Positions 54,017 to 64,000 of a stretch of DNA of 64,000 nt are shown here, in pieces. Position 1 is the first letter of the stretch. Each line of letters starts with the position of its first letter. Source of the DNA: Romanomermis culicivorax (lineage: Eukaryota; Nematoda; Enoplea; Mermithida; Mermithidae); NCBI GenBank assembly GCA_963922205.1, contig CAWUHX010000242.1:496001-560000 (forward strand), in the 5' to 3' direction. The notes below the pieces were generated by a model that made no database searches, was not told where the DNA came from, and saw only the letters and a program-made list of their open reading frames with translations. The position numbers were made by a program, and so were the translations under genes.

Positions 54017-57000
54017 ATTGATAAAAAGTATAAGAATGTGTTTACTACTTTTGGAGCCAAAGATAAACCGATTGTAGTGAATCAAGTTGTAGCGGAAGAG
54101 ATGTGCCCGGAAATTGCTTTTGTCGGGAATGCTCCGTTTGGAAGTACTAAAAAGTATAACCAAACGAAGTCAAGACCACAAAATCAGTTGCAAAAGGCAG
54201 TGGAAGAGGAGAGAAGTGAGGAGAATGCGGAAGAGATGCTACCTGGTCCTTCGCCTCGTGATGTCAAAAAGTCTAACGAGGAGCAGGCCAAGGAGTCTTT
54301 TCTAGCTATTCTCTCAAAGGAGTGGCTACAATTGGTTCAGAAGGTGGATAAATTACAAGTTACTCAGAGTGAAGCCTTAAAAGAGTTGACTACTGTGAAG
54401 GCTGCGTCTGCTGAAAAGCAGAAGCAGTTGAAGCAGCAGAGACCCTATTGCATTTATCATAAGAATAATACGCATGCTACGGAGGAGTGTAAGACATTAG
54501 CATACCGGCGTCAGCAACAGCAACGCGGTGGATTTAACCGTGGCATGCCTAATCAGTACTATAGTGGTGATAGGAATGCTTCATATAGAGGAAGTTTTAT
54601 AGGTAGAGGTGGACCTCAATTTGGATTTAGAGGAAGAGGAAGAGGTGCCTATTATGTAGGATTCCCCGAAGAAGATCAAATGTACGGGTATGACCCAGAA
54701 TTTGAGAGATACAGGGAATTCTGCAGACTTAGGGAGCAAGGCATCCAGTTGCAGAGACAGCCTCAGTTGATGTTACCCGCACCAACTAGTCAACCTGCTA
54801 TTCAGGGTAGTACCGTCCAGGATCAGTCTGGATCATTTGTTTCGAACCAGTCGCAACCTAGTTCGCATAACGTAATGGTGACAAGCCGTACGGATGTGGA
54901 TGATGAAAGCGAGCAGAGTAGAAACAAATCTTCTAGTTTGGTTCTCGGAAGTATTATTCACCTGGATAAGGTGAATAATACTTCCGAGAATGTTCTCGGA
55001 AGTATTATTCACCTGGATAAGGTGAATAATACTTTCACTCTAGAGAAAGTGAAAGAAAGGGATTTGGCTCATGTGAAATATGGAAGAAAAGCAACGGATG
55101 TAGAGAGAAGGTTGTTGGAAAATTATCCGAAAACGGTTCCGTTCTATATAAATGTGGTTATTAAAGAGACGGCTACCAGAGCTTTAATCGATACAGGAGC
55201 TCAGTGTACGGTCATGTCTTCTAAGCTCCTGAAAAGGGCATTAGACGTTGATTATACAGTGTACCCTCGTATCCTTAAAGTGACTGTAGCTGATGGAAAA
55301 GTTGTGCATGCCTATGGGTATGTACCAGTTTGTATGAAGACTGAATTCGGAAGTTTTCCAGTCAATGCTATAGTGTTGCCAGATGCAGGTGAGGACCTGA
55401 TCTTGGGCACAGATTTTTTGGCACACCCAGATTTAGGTGTAGTGATTGATTTCAAAAGGAATGCCATGACAATACAGGGCATTGAGAGAAAGATTGACGT
55501 AGTTCAAGTTCCTTCTGTAACTACTGTGCAAACGGTAATGGAAGAAGTAACTAAAGTCAGTGTGGCGTCGACTGATTGCATAAATCAAATTGTTTATCCA
55601 AAAGTTTGTCTCCTAAAGACAACTGTTGCAATTGTTGCATGTAGTAAAACCTACATTCCATATGGAACAGATGTTTTGATGAAGGCAAAACTTTGGGATC
55701 AACATGGAGATGCCACGTTGAACGGAATTATTGTCGAATCAAAGGATTCTGAAAGGAAGTTCAGAATGGAGAAAGCGGTTGTAGACGGATCACAAGAAGA
55801 GTTTGTAGTACTAATCTCCAATATCACGGGTTCTGGATGTCGGTTTGAGAGAGATCAAATCATTGGCTATACAGAATCTATGCTTATTGAAGATGACGAT
55901 ACGTACAAGAAGGTGAAGGAAATGAAAAAGATAAAAGAGGAGAAGGAATATCAGACCTGCATGGTAAAGGAAGGAATGCCTGCATTATCAAAAGCTGATT
56001 CTGTAGAGTTCTATACTTCACTATGCAAGATGATATCGAAGGCAAAAATTTCGGAAGAGAAGAAAACGGAAGCTATAGAGTCTTTGTTGAAGTACAGAGA
56101 TGTCTTTAGCTTGCCTGGTGATCCGGCTACTACAACCCCAGCTCTGACGTGTAAGATAGATACAGGAGATGCAAGACCTGTAGCGAAGAGATATTACAGA
56201 GCTTCAATTAATAGTCAGCCAGGAGTAAGGCGACACATAAAGGAGATGTTGGATCAAGGAGTGATCGAGCCCTCGAAGTCACCGTGGGCTGCACCCTTGT
56301 TCCTGGTTGGAAAGAAAGATGGAACTACGAGACCCGTAGTTGATTTTAGAGGTATAAACGAAGTGACCAAGGATGATAAATATCCCATCCCGAGAATGGA
56401 TGACTATTTAGATTGCCTTGGAAGAGCGAAGTTTTATACGACTCTAGATTTGAAGTCGGGATATTGGCAGGTCCCGATGGAGGAGGAGAGCAAGGAGAAA
56501 ACGGCTTTTATATGCCAAGAGGGCTTATTTCAGTTTAAAGTGATGCCGTTTGGGTTGAAGAATGCACCTGCTGAATTCAAAAGGATGATGGAGAGAATCC
56601 TTGGGGATTTGGTATGGAAAATTTGCCTAGTGTACATAGATGATATTATCATCTTCTCGAATACGTTCGAGGAACACTTAGAGAATTTGAACTTGGTGCT
56701 AGAAGCGTTGAGGAAGGCGAAGTTGACTCTTAAGCCAGAGAAATGTGAATTTCTTCCCGAGAAGGTGCACTTTTTAGGACACATCTTGGATGCGAATGGA
56801 ATTTCTCCGGATCCTAAGAAGGTCAAGGCGATAACGGAATTTCCATTCCCGGATTCTGTTAAGAAAATGCAAAGATTCCTAGGTATGCTACAATGGTGTA
56901 AGAAATTTATACCAGACCTAGCAGCACTAGCTGAACCTTTGTACAAATTAACAGGCAAGAAGGGAACATGGAATGTAACGGAGTTACATTACACAACTTT

Positions 57001-59197
57001 TGAGAAGCTCAAAGTAGCATTGACCTCAGTACCTTTCTTAAGACATCCAATTCTAGATGGATCTGCACGATTCATTCTTCAAACGGATGCCAGTGGAATT
57101 GCATTGGGAGCAGTGTTATGTCAAGAGACTGACTCAGAACGTTGGGTAGTTGCCTACAATAGTCGGATATTGCGGGCAGAAGAAAGGAAATGGTGCGCCA
57201 CCGAAAGAGAATGCTTAGCTGTGGTTTACGGCCTTAAAATTTATAAACATTATCTTTTGGGCCAAAAGGTCAGGATTCAAACTGACCACAAACCACTATT
57301 ATCAATGAGGGTGAATACACAGACTAACGACAAACTCAAGAGGTGGTACGCATTCATTTGCCAGTTTAATCACAAGTTAGAGTACGTGCCTGGCAGGCAG
57401 AATGCTATGGCAGATTTCCTCTCTAGGAAGGAGGAACCGGATGAGCAGAAAGAGAAGTTGCCACCAAAATGGGAGCTTATCTTTCAGAAAGAAGATGTGA
57501 AATCTCTTACTGAAGACGAAGTCCTTAACCAAAACCACAAAGTTTTAGTGAAACAACTTCGGGAACTCAGAGGAGATGAAGTGGATGAGGCTGTAGGAGT
57601 CTTCACTCCGGTGAAGATGGCCACAGCTTCAGTGGCTTCAAACTATGGTGTTAGTGATGAAACTCAACTTAATATTTCTCCAGAATTTGATAATTATCGA
57701 ACGCCTGAGAAATATGAAATTGAGGCGGTAGTCACTAGACAAATGTCAAAAAACTTGCAGCAGGAGGAGAAAGGACATCCTCCTGGGCAAGCAAAACCTG
57801 TAGAAGAGGTGAAGAGAATTTTTGAACCGGAGGAGAAGGAGTTTGAAGAAGCCCCAGAGATTGAAGATGGTAGACCAAAAGGGCTTATCTCAAACGCCTT
57901 GATGTCAAAGTTGCAAGGAAAGGATAAAGATCTAAAAGTGATCTTCGAGAAACTAGGTGCTAATAGTGGCACCAAGTCTCAAAGTAACTTTTATATCGAT
58001 CAAGGGATACTATATAGAGAGTCTTTTGGCGAGGCAGAGGATCAAGTTGTTGTCCCCTCTGTTCTCAAAAAAGTTGTCCTGCATCAGTATCATGGAGCAG
58101 TGATGATGACGCATCAAGGGTTTAAGAGAACCCTTGCTATTATTAAAAAGCAGTTCTGGTGGCCGAGCATCGAGAAGGATGTTCGGAGCTGGATCAGCTT
58201 TTGTCCGATATGTCAAATTGCGACTCCAGGAAAGGCTACGATTCCACCATTGAATCCAATCATTCCTAGAGGACCATTTGACATAGTCTCTGTAGATATT
58301 GTGGGAATATCTCCCATGAGCGAGAAAAGACCGTATGTGATAGTATTTCAAGATTACTTTACAAAATGGGTGGAAGCAGAAATGATCCCGGATCAATCTG
58401 CTGTAACCATTGTGGACAGTTTTCTTCGGAATATTGTGTTCAGGCATGGAACCCCGGTGAAATTGTTGAGTGATAACGGTTCATGCTTTACAGCTGATTT
58501 GATGACGTCAGTCTGTAAATTGTTGGAGTGTCAGAAGATTTTCACAACTGCCTACCATCCACAAGGAAATGGAATGGTTGAAAGGTTTAACCAAACCTTG
58601 ATCAAGCAGTTGCGAAAAGTTGCTATAGAGGATTCAGATAAGTGGGACAGATATTTGCAATCTGTCGTTTTTGCGTATAATGCCACACCTCATACCTCAA
58701 CGAGATGTTCTCCATTTGCCTTATTGAGAGGTCATGAGGCTAATTTTGGCATTAGTATTGGTGTTGCTAGAAACATAGTTCTGCCGATGAACTATGAGGC
58801 TTATAAGCATATACTAACCGAAAGCTTAGTAGAAACTTATGAGACCATTTCAGAGAATATCAGGAAGGCTGCGGAGAGCAGTAAAAAGTTTTTTGACCGT
58901 AAAGCAAAGGCTCATGATTATTCCGTCAATGATTGGGTTTTGCTGAAAGTCGATAAACAGAAAAAACTGGGTCTTCCGTGGCAAGGACCGTATGTTGTTA
59001 CTGATAATAGGAGATTATCAGAGAATGTGCTTGAAATCGCTCACTGGAGAGAGCCGCTGAAAAAGCAGGTGGTATCCGTGAGCAGGTTAAAGCACTTTCG
59101 CTACGAGACCGGCAGATGGCTGCAGTCTAAGGACGTGTCATCTAAGGACACGCAGTTTACTGTAGATTCAAAAATTGATAATTATAAACTGCCGTAG
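54017..59197 (+). CDS. pol: Pol polyprotein of element 2 (PR-RT-RNaseH-IN)
   Basis: In the same frame as gag, directly after the UAG; no ATG is needed if the stop is passed. In order: zinc knuckle CIYHKNNTHATEEC (near 54450), RG-rich run (near 54530-54645), protease with DTG (near 55190), reverse transcriptase with YIDD (near 56635), RNase H with TDASG (near 57085), integrase HH-CC (from about 58083), catalytic Asp, Asp and Glu (near 58295, 58470, 58577) and the GPY/F-type end. No other stop interrupts it. A tandem palindromic duplication at about 54942-55036 lies before the protease. Confidence 0.93.
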   Translation: MDKKYKNVFTTFGAKDKPIVVNQVVAEEMCPEIAFVGNAPFGSTKKYNQTKSRPQNQLQKAVEEERSEENAEEMLPGPSPRDVKKSNEEQAKESFLAILSKEWLQLVQKVDKLQVTQSEALKELTTVKAASAEKQKQLKQQRPYCIYHKNNTHATEECKTLAYRRQQQQRGGFNRGMPNQYYSGDRNASYRGSFIGRGGPQFGFRGRGRGAYYVGFPEEDQMYGYDPEFERYREFCRLREQGIQLQRQPQLMLPAPTSQPAIQGSTVQDQSGSFVSNQSQPSSHNVMVTSRTDVDDESEQSRNKSSSLVLGSIIHLDKVNNTSENVLGSIIHLDKVNNTFTLEKVKERDLAHVKYGRKATDVERRLLENYPKTVPFYINVVIKETATRALIDTGAQCTVMSSKLLKRALDVDYTVYPRILKVTVADGKVVHAYGYVPVCMKTEFGSFPVNAIVLPDAGEDLILGTDFLAHPDLGVVIDFKRNAMTIQGIERKIDVVQVPSVTTVQTVMEEVTKVSVASTDCINQIVYPKVCLLKTTVAIVACSKTYIPYGTDVLMKAKLWDQHGDATLNGIIVESKDSERKFRMEKAVVDGSQEEFVVLISNITGSGCRFERDQIIGYTESMLIEDDDTYKKVKEMKKIKEEKEYQTCMVKEGMPALSKADSVEFYTSLCKMISKAKISEEKKTEAIESLLKYRDVFSLPGDPATTTPALTCKIDTGDARPVAKRYYRASINSQPGVRRHIKEMLDQGVIEPSKSPWAAPLFLVGKKDGTTRPVVDFRGINEVTKDDKYPIPRMDDYLDCLGRAKFYTTLDLKSGYWQVPMEEESKEKTAFICQEGLFQFKVMPFGLKNAPAEFKRMMERILGDLVWKICLVYIDDIIIFSNTFEEHLENLNLVLEALRKAKLTLKPEKCEFLPEKVHFLGHILDANGISPDPKKVKAITEFPFPDSVKKMQRFLGMLQWCKKFIPDLAALAEPLYKLTGKKGTWNVTELHYTTFEKLKVALTSVPFLRHPILDGSARFILQTDASGIALGAVLCQETDSERWVVAYNSRILRAEERKWCATERECLAVVYGLKIYKHYLLGQKVRIQTDHKPLLSMRVNTQTNDKLKRWYAFICQFNHKLEYVPGRQNAMADFLSRKEEPDEQKEKLPPKWELIFQKEDVKSLTEDEVLNQNHKVLVKQLRELRGDEVDEAVGVFTPVKMATASVASNYGVSDETQLNISPEFDNYRTPEKYEIEAVVTRQMSKNLQQEEKGHPPGQAKPVEEVKRIFEPEEKEFEEAPEIEDGRPKGLISNALMSKLQGKDKDLKVIFEKLGANSGTKSQSNFYIDQGILYRESFGEAEDQVVVPSVLKKVVLHQYHGAVMMTHQGFKRTLAIIKKQFWWPSIEKDVRSWISFCPICQIATPGKATIPPLNPIIPRGPFDIVSVDIVGISPMSEKRPYVIVFQDYFTKWVEAEMIPDQSAVTIVDSFLRNIVFRHGTPVKLLSDNGSCFTADLMTSVCKLLECQKIFTTAYHPQGNGMVERFNQTLIKQLRKVAIEDSDKWDRYLQSVVFAYNATPHTSTRCSPFALLRGHEANFGISIGVARNIVLPMNYEAYKHILTESLVETYETISENIRKAAESSKKFFDRKAKAHDYSVNDWVLLKVDKQKKLGLPWQGPYVVTDNRRLSENVLEIAHWREPLKKQVVSVSRLKHFRYETGRWLQSKDVSSKDTQFTVDSKIDNYKLP
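54942..55036 (+). repeat. In-frame tandem duplication of a palindrome in pol, element 2
   Basis: A 48-bp unit is present twice in a row; each contains the inverted pair AGTATTATTCACCT and AGGTGAATAATACT around a short loop. It encodes LGSIIHLDKVNNT twice, in the variable region between the zinc knuckle and the protease. Element 1 has no such repeat. Confidence 0.85.
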
Positions 59198-59666
59198 CGC
59201 GTAGCGCTGTTTTTTCGCGTGTGTGTGTGCGTATGAATACCCCCCCATATTTTTCGTCCCCAATTGTGTATTTAAGTACAAATTGTATTTAATTGTAATT
59301 ATTTATGTATTTATCGCGTATTTATCGTGTATTTTTAATTTTCCCTCGCGTAAATTTAAAAATTTCTCAAAATTTTTGGTAAAAAACCACTCTTCGCAAA
59401 AACCTAAATTTTTAAAACTTTTTTCGCGGCCTAAATTTTAAATTTTCCCGAGTCCGATTAATTTCGGAGGAAATAGTTAGTTGTTGCCCCCCAATTCTGT
59501 GAATATTGGAAGAATTGGGAAAACCGCTGAGTTTTAGAGTGAAAATAGACAAAAAGTAGCGAAAGCGGAAAATTTGTCGATTTTTCAGCTCATATCAAAA
59601 AATTTAAAAAATTTTGCAAAAATTGATAGCGCCGAATTATTAGAATTCGAAAAACAAGCGGAAGGA

Positions 59667-62600
59667 ATGTCCAGGCCCCCCAATGGACGCCGGACGAAAC
59701 AGTATTTGGTCACGGACCCCCACGTGACCTACGGACAGCCGCAGGTGCGGCAAAACAATCGGTATTTTTTAGTCGATGGTAAGCGACCTAAGTTACTAAA
59801 CTTAGTTAATCTAAAAATTAATTGGGCAAAGCAGGATGTTATAGCCCACGGGTGTCTAGACGAAGGCCTAGACAATTGTAAAAGTTTAGTGGGAACAAAT
59901 TTGTTCTGTCAACTTGAAAAAGTGTGGCAAAGCTGCCCGTAGCGCAAAATTTGGACTTTTTGCGAAACTACATTATTCCTCTACACACATAGCGAGTTGA
60001 ATAAATTCGTCTATGTGATGGGGAAGAAGTGGAGTGTAGCAACTAGTCGACTAGGGGTAGATAATTTCAAAATTATTTAAAATTTTCAAATTCCATCTTA
60101 ACTTAATTTTCTACGAATTTCCTCATCTTGGGTAAATAGTAAATATATTTTCAAATTTCTTCTTGGAAATTCTTAATTTATTGATTGGATAGGCCGTTTT
60201 GGGCGTTGGATTGAGACGGCTAGCAGTCGATTGATGGAAGACGCAGGTGGTCTGTGCGTGTACTCCCGTATAAGGTAGAAGTCGGGGCCGCACTTGTGTT
60301 TAACTATCTGCCAACACTAACCCAATATATGTTTGGTACCTTATTTTCCCCTGCTTGCAATTTTCTTTTTCCTTTTCATATTTGTGCTTACTATCTGTGG
60401 TGAAGGTAGAATTTAACCGATGTTTGTCCGCTTTGGGAAAAATTTTCATTAAAAAGTTGTAAACATTTCGCCTGAATTTTTTAGACTACAATGTCAAGCG
60501 CATTGTTAGAGTCGGCGAATTGGAACGATGGTTTGCAACGACGTTCGGAAGATTTCCGTTGGAACTTACAGAACCGAAATTGGTCGAGATAGGTAAGGTG
60601 GCTGAGATGGTCGAAACCTTAAAGGACAGTAGGTTTCGAGGACAGCCAGTTATCGGTTTTGATACCGAGAAAGTTACTCAAGAGTACGTGAGTAAGGTTT
60701 TCGCGACTTCTGGGGTTGATAACCCAAAAGGGAAGGAGTTCGCGAGAGTCATTAGCTTCTCGACGGTGACTGGAGACACTTTTGTTGTAGATACTACGAC
60801 AATCATGCCGAAGGAATGGACGCTCATTCATGAGCTCTTAGATTCGGACATGCTTCTCGTTGGATACAACTTGGTTACAGATCTGGTTGCCGTCTGGAAT
60901 GTTAATGGCGCAGGCAGAAATCACCAGGATGTTGATCTAACAGCAGAGATCAAGTATAGAATTACATCTTCGTATGGCCGTTATTATGACGTAGCCAAGG
61001 TAGGAGATCAATTGAACGGAAGATTTTTGGCAATGTCCAGGAAGTTGGGACTTTGCCCAGAAACATTTAAGCTGAAAGGATTGTTCACGGAGCTGTATCT
61101 GGCGGACGTTGGTTATTTCCAAATCGATTTCCGTCAGAGAGCGCAACGTGAACGATTCTGTAGGCACACGTTGACGCAGTTTGAAATCAGGTATTCAGCA
61201 CTAGACGCCTACTACTCATTGTTGGTTTTCTTAGCGTTTTTCCACTATGAGTTAGCTATGGAAGTCGAGGTCGGATTCCAGTATTTTCCGCATGATTTGA
61301 TGAAAGCGGATCAAATCCAGATAATGTCGTACAGATTGTACAGGTTTTTTAATATGATACATGGAGAGAATTTTCCGCAGACTTTTTGTAGAAGTCCGGA
61401 AGTAGAGGAGCCGCAGTCGTCGGCTATTTACCACGTAATGAGACAGGAAGCGTATGCCCGTATGGCTGCCCAAATGGACACCTCATTTGGAGGCTATGTG
61501 GAGTACAGCTTCCCTCATTACGAGGCAAATCCGAAGAGAGGAAGAGACATAAGTATACCTAAGGGTATTCATCCTGATTATACCGTTAAAGAAAAAAGTA
61601 AGAATGTAGACGGTAATGATACGGTAAGTGAGGATGAAGAGTTCGAAGAAGCTTTGTCGGAAAAGCAGATTAGAACTCGAATAATGAACAAGGTGGTAGA
61701 TATGGTTAATCGAGGGAAGAGTTTCAGTAGACTCGATGAACCAGTATCTATGGTTTTATACGAGAATTATCTAAGGTATAGAAAAGAAACGAAGCAGTTA
61801 TTGGAGATACCAACTCTGGAAGTTGATTACCACGAGTATGAACCGGTCAGAATTTCGAACGGTAAAGACTCGTATGTAAGACAACACTGGAGTATGGATA
61901 TCGCTCCTTATTCTGAAATATTGATCGAGGACAATTTTAAGAATTTGGAGTCAGTGTGTAATAAAGTTCCGCTTACGTTTCATTTGTTTTGGCCAGCGTG
62001 TAGAGAGGAGGCGGAGGAGTACCTTACCTCTCTCCTTGACCACAACTATTTGAGATCCTTTAGCCCTGAGGGAAAGGAACAACTCTTGAAGATGTTGTGG
62101 AGGGGAGATAGGTACGGTCAGTACTTGTCATTTTTGAATAGTCTTCCAGTAACAGAGGTACATACGCCAACCAAGGGCGATTCTATTACATGTTGGGGAA
62201 ATCGTTTCGGATTTCTGCCGATCCGATTTTGGCCCAAGACAAAGTCATGGGAGCAAAGACCGGAAGATAAAAGGAAGCATTTGGCGGAGTGTCCGCAGTA
62301 CAAAGATAATCCGTACTGCTATCAGAGGTTTTACTTCCGCCAGATAGCTGTTAGAGTTCCAGGTTTGCGATACCCAATAGATATGAGTGAGGACGCAACG
62401 AAGGAGAACCAGAAAAAGAGCGTCTTAGCGTATCAACCGGAATACGTTCCAGGTTACGAGCCGCCATTTTTCGAGCCGATATTGCCGTCCGATGCTCCAG
62501 GTTTTACGATTACGCATATTGGCGATAAGGTTGTAGTGACGCCGACAGGTAAGCAGCCAGCAGTGCCGGTTACAGGCACTGAGGTAAGCACAACGGTGAG

Positions 62601-64000
62601 TCAACAACCTGGAGTTGATATGAGTAGTTTGGGTCAGGTGCAGGGGATGCAGGCTGAGCCTGTTGCGGCGAAAGCACAGCAACAAGTGATACCTGCAGAC
62701 CTCAACACCCCCATAGACTTGAATCAGGTAGGAGACGATTTAGAAGTGGACAATGAGGTCACTGTTGAATCGTTGATACAGCCTGATCAAGAAACACAGG
62801 TAACTTCTTTATTAGATCAGACAGAAAGTTTACTTTCTGGAATGGATGTCAGGGCAGAGCCGATGTTGGATGAAAGCAATCTGATAACGATTGCTGCAAG
62901 TCCAGCAATAGAGGAAATTGAAGCAAGGCTCAGGGAGCAAGCTGAAAAGGAAATCGAGAGACAGAAAGAGATTTTTACTAAGCAGCTTGCGGAGCAGAAA
63001 GCGAGATTAGATCAGCAGCAGAAGCAGCTGGAACTAGTATTGGCTGGTTTTACGGCGCAGCCAACGCCTCTGGCAGCGCCTACAGTCGTGCAAGCTCCAG
63101 CCAAGCCGCCTACTGCTTATCATATCCCGAAATTGCCGGTGCAACCTTCTAGTACGCAGGTCATCCAGCCTGCGGTCAGCAAGGTTACGCCGACAGTTCA
63201 AGTAGCGCCCAGAGATCCAAGTATGGACGGTGGTATACCAAGTATGTATACTGCCGAAGAGGTCAGAAAGTTCAGAGCAGAAGGTCGTACAGACGAACAA
63301 ATTAAAAGACTAGGAAGACGAAAGTTAGCCCGAAGGGCCAATAGGGCTAAAAAGAGAGATGAAGAGGATGTTATTGAAATCAGTGATGGGGAAGGAGAAC
63401 AGACAGGGAGTTCTACGTCGGTGGATTTGAAGTTTGCAGGATCTACAACTTTATTGACGGATTCAACCAAATCCAAGACTGGAACTACGCCGACAAGCCT
63501 GATGCCTGGAACCAAAAGTTCTACGAGTCAGGTGCAGTCGACGGTTGCTTCAGCTAAAGTACCTAGTAAATCGTCTGCATCTCAGGTAAGTGCAACGACG
63601 AAAAGTACTTTGGCTAAGCCCGTGTCTAAGGTCGATAAGACTTCTCAGCAGGACCAGAGCAGCGCTTCAGGGAAAAAAGTTGTTTCTAAACCCTCTACGT
63701 CGGAACCGACAAAATCGGTCAAGAGAAGTAGAGATAAGGAAGTAACTTTGGAGTACCTAAGTTCTGTTTTGAGAGACTACTGGGATGTGCATAAGAAGTT
63801 TCCCTTGGTGAAGGGAAGGATAGATTTTTCGACACCGGAGGTGATCGAATTCTTTGCTCAGGATATGCCAGATGATAATAGGAATCAAATCATCTGGGCA
63901 TTAGTGAATAATGGAGTAGAGGAACTTTACGAGAACTACGGGGATCACTTTGATGTTCAAGGTGGTTTCCTGTATGATCATGTAAACGTTCCTGAGCCCA
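59667..64000 (+). CDS. Third gene of element 2: DEDDy 3'-5' exonuclease protein, two exons, partial
   Basis: Exon 1 is 59667-59778 (ATG at 59667, 37 codons plus one base, ending QNNRYFLVD); exon 2 starts at 60485 and stays open to the window edge (more than 1170 codons). Exonuclease motifs: Exo I IGFDTE (near 60655), Exo II VGYNLVTDL (near 60860) and Exo III YSALD (near 61195). Unlike element 1 it keeps the Asn of Exo II. The middle region (HPDY to FGFLPIRF), the Glu/Gln coiled coil (near 62910-63040), the Lys/Arg-rich run (near 63300-63360) and the start of the C-terminal domain (VLRDYWDVHKK, near 63770) all match element 1. The first ATG after the exon-2 acceptor (60491) is in another frame, so the spliced first exon is needed for a start in the conserved frame. 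No membrane segment is seen. Confidence 0.85.
59779..60484 (+). other. Intron of the third gene, element 2
   Basis: 706 nt, donor GATG|GTAAGC and acceptor GAATTTTTTAG|AC, same phase as in element 1. Read-through into the intron gives the 122-codon frame ending at 59942, which is not a separate gene. Confidence 0.75.

Larger units (their letters stand above)
51901..64000 (+). mobile_element. Ty3/gypsy LTR retrotransposon, element 2 (runs off the window)
   Basis: Same family as element 1, with the same gene order and clear protein similarity throughout, but a different LTR and about 12.1 kb visible. It interrupts the LINE. The 3' LTR is outside the window, so the left boundary (TGTTGAGG at 51901) rests on the TG start, the inverted AACA end and the break in LINE similarity. 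Confidence 0.9.

Noticed and set aside
59574-59942. Independent 122-codon gene upstream of the element 2 third gene
   Set aside because: Its start lies before a splice acceptor (59588) and its end is intron read-through past a GTAAGC donor at 59779; only the middle is the conserved first exon.

Overview
The window is eukaryotic nuclear DNA and looks nematode-like. It is AT-rich, introns mostly start GTAAG/GTGAG and end TTTTCAG or TTTTAG, CTACAGTA/TACTGTAG words recur in the non-coding parts, and there is a short interstitial tract of TTAGGC, the nematode-type telomere repeat, near 47.83 kb. Species was not determined. Nothing bacterial is present.

Only one host gene is clear: a 14-exon protein O-GlcNAcase (OGA, GH84) gene on the + strand, 29135-46420. 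It was assembled by splicing short open blocks whose phases all agree (3003 nt, 1000 codons plus stop). Its introns are swollen by transposons and degenerate AT-rich arrays. A probable first exon of an unrecognised minus-strand gene lies at 2062-2349.

The rest is mostly mobile DNA. Left part: a tRNA-derived SINE-like sequence, a TACATGTA element, a Harbinger-type MITE and a dead mariner. At 7642-25872 there is a four-layer nest: a hAT-like element (8-bp target duplication) holds a pogo-like element (TA duplication, HTH plus PHD-like finger), which holds a short hAT-like element and a nearly pristine 13,959-bp Ty3/gypsy LTR retrotransposon (element 1, 11084-25042; two 599-bp LTRs; 4-bp duplication). 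Further hAT-like elements sit at 26636-28199, 36558-38836 and 49798-50844, a foldback element at about 34.7-36.1 kb, and three 205-210-bp CATACCTGTA MITEs. At the right, a CR1/jockey-like LINE (minus strand, about 49413-51900) is cut by a second LTR element of the same family (element 2, from 51901), which runs off the window.

The most unusual content is the third gene of both LTR elements. It lies in the position where env would be, but has no signal peptide or membrane segment. It carries a DEDDy-type 3'-5' exonuclease domain (RNase D/WRN-exo fold) with all acidic residues in place in both copies, followed by a conserved middle region, coiled coil, basic region, conserved C-terminal domain and (element 1) an RGG tail. 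Comparing the copies shows that the gene is split by an intron: a short first exon ends in a conserved motif QNNRYFLVD and a GTAAGC donor, and joins in the same phase to a conserved TTTTTTAG acceptor. Element 2's copy runs past the window edge. Gag and Pol are separated differently in the two elements (frame -1 overlap in element 1, one in-frame UAG in element 2).
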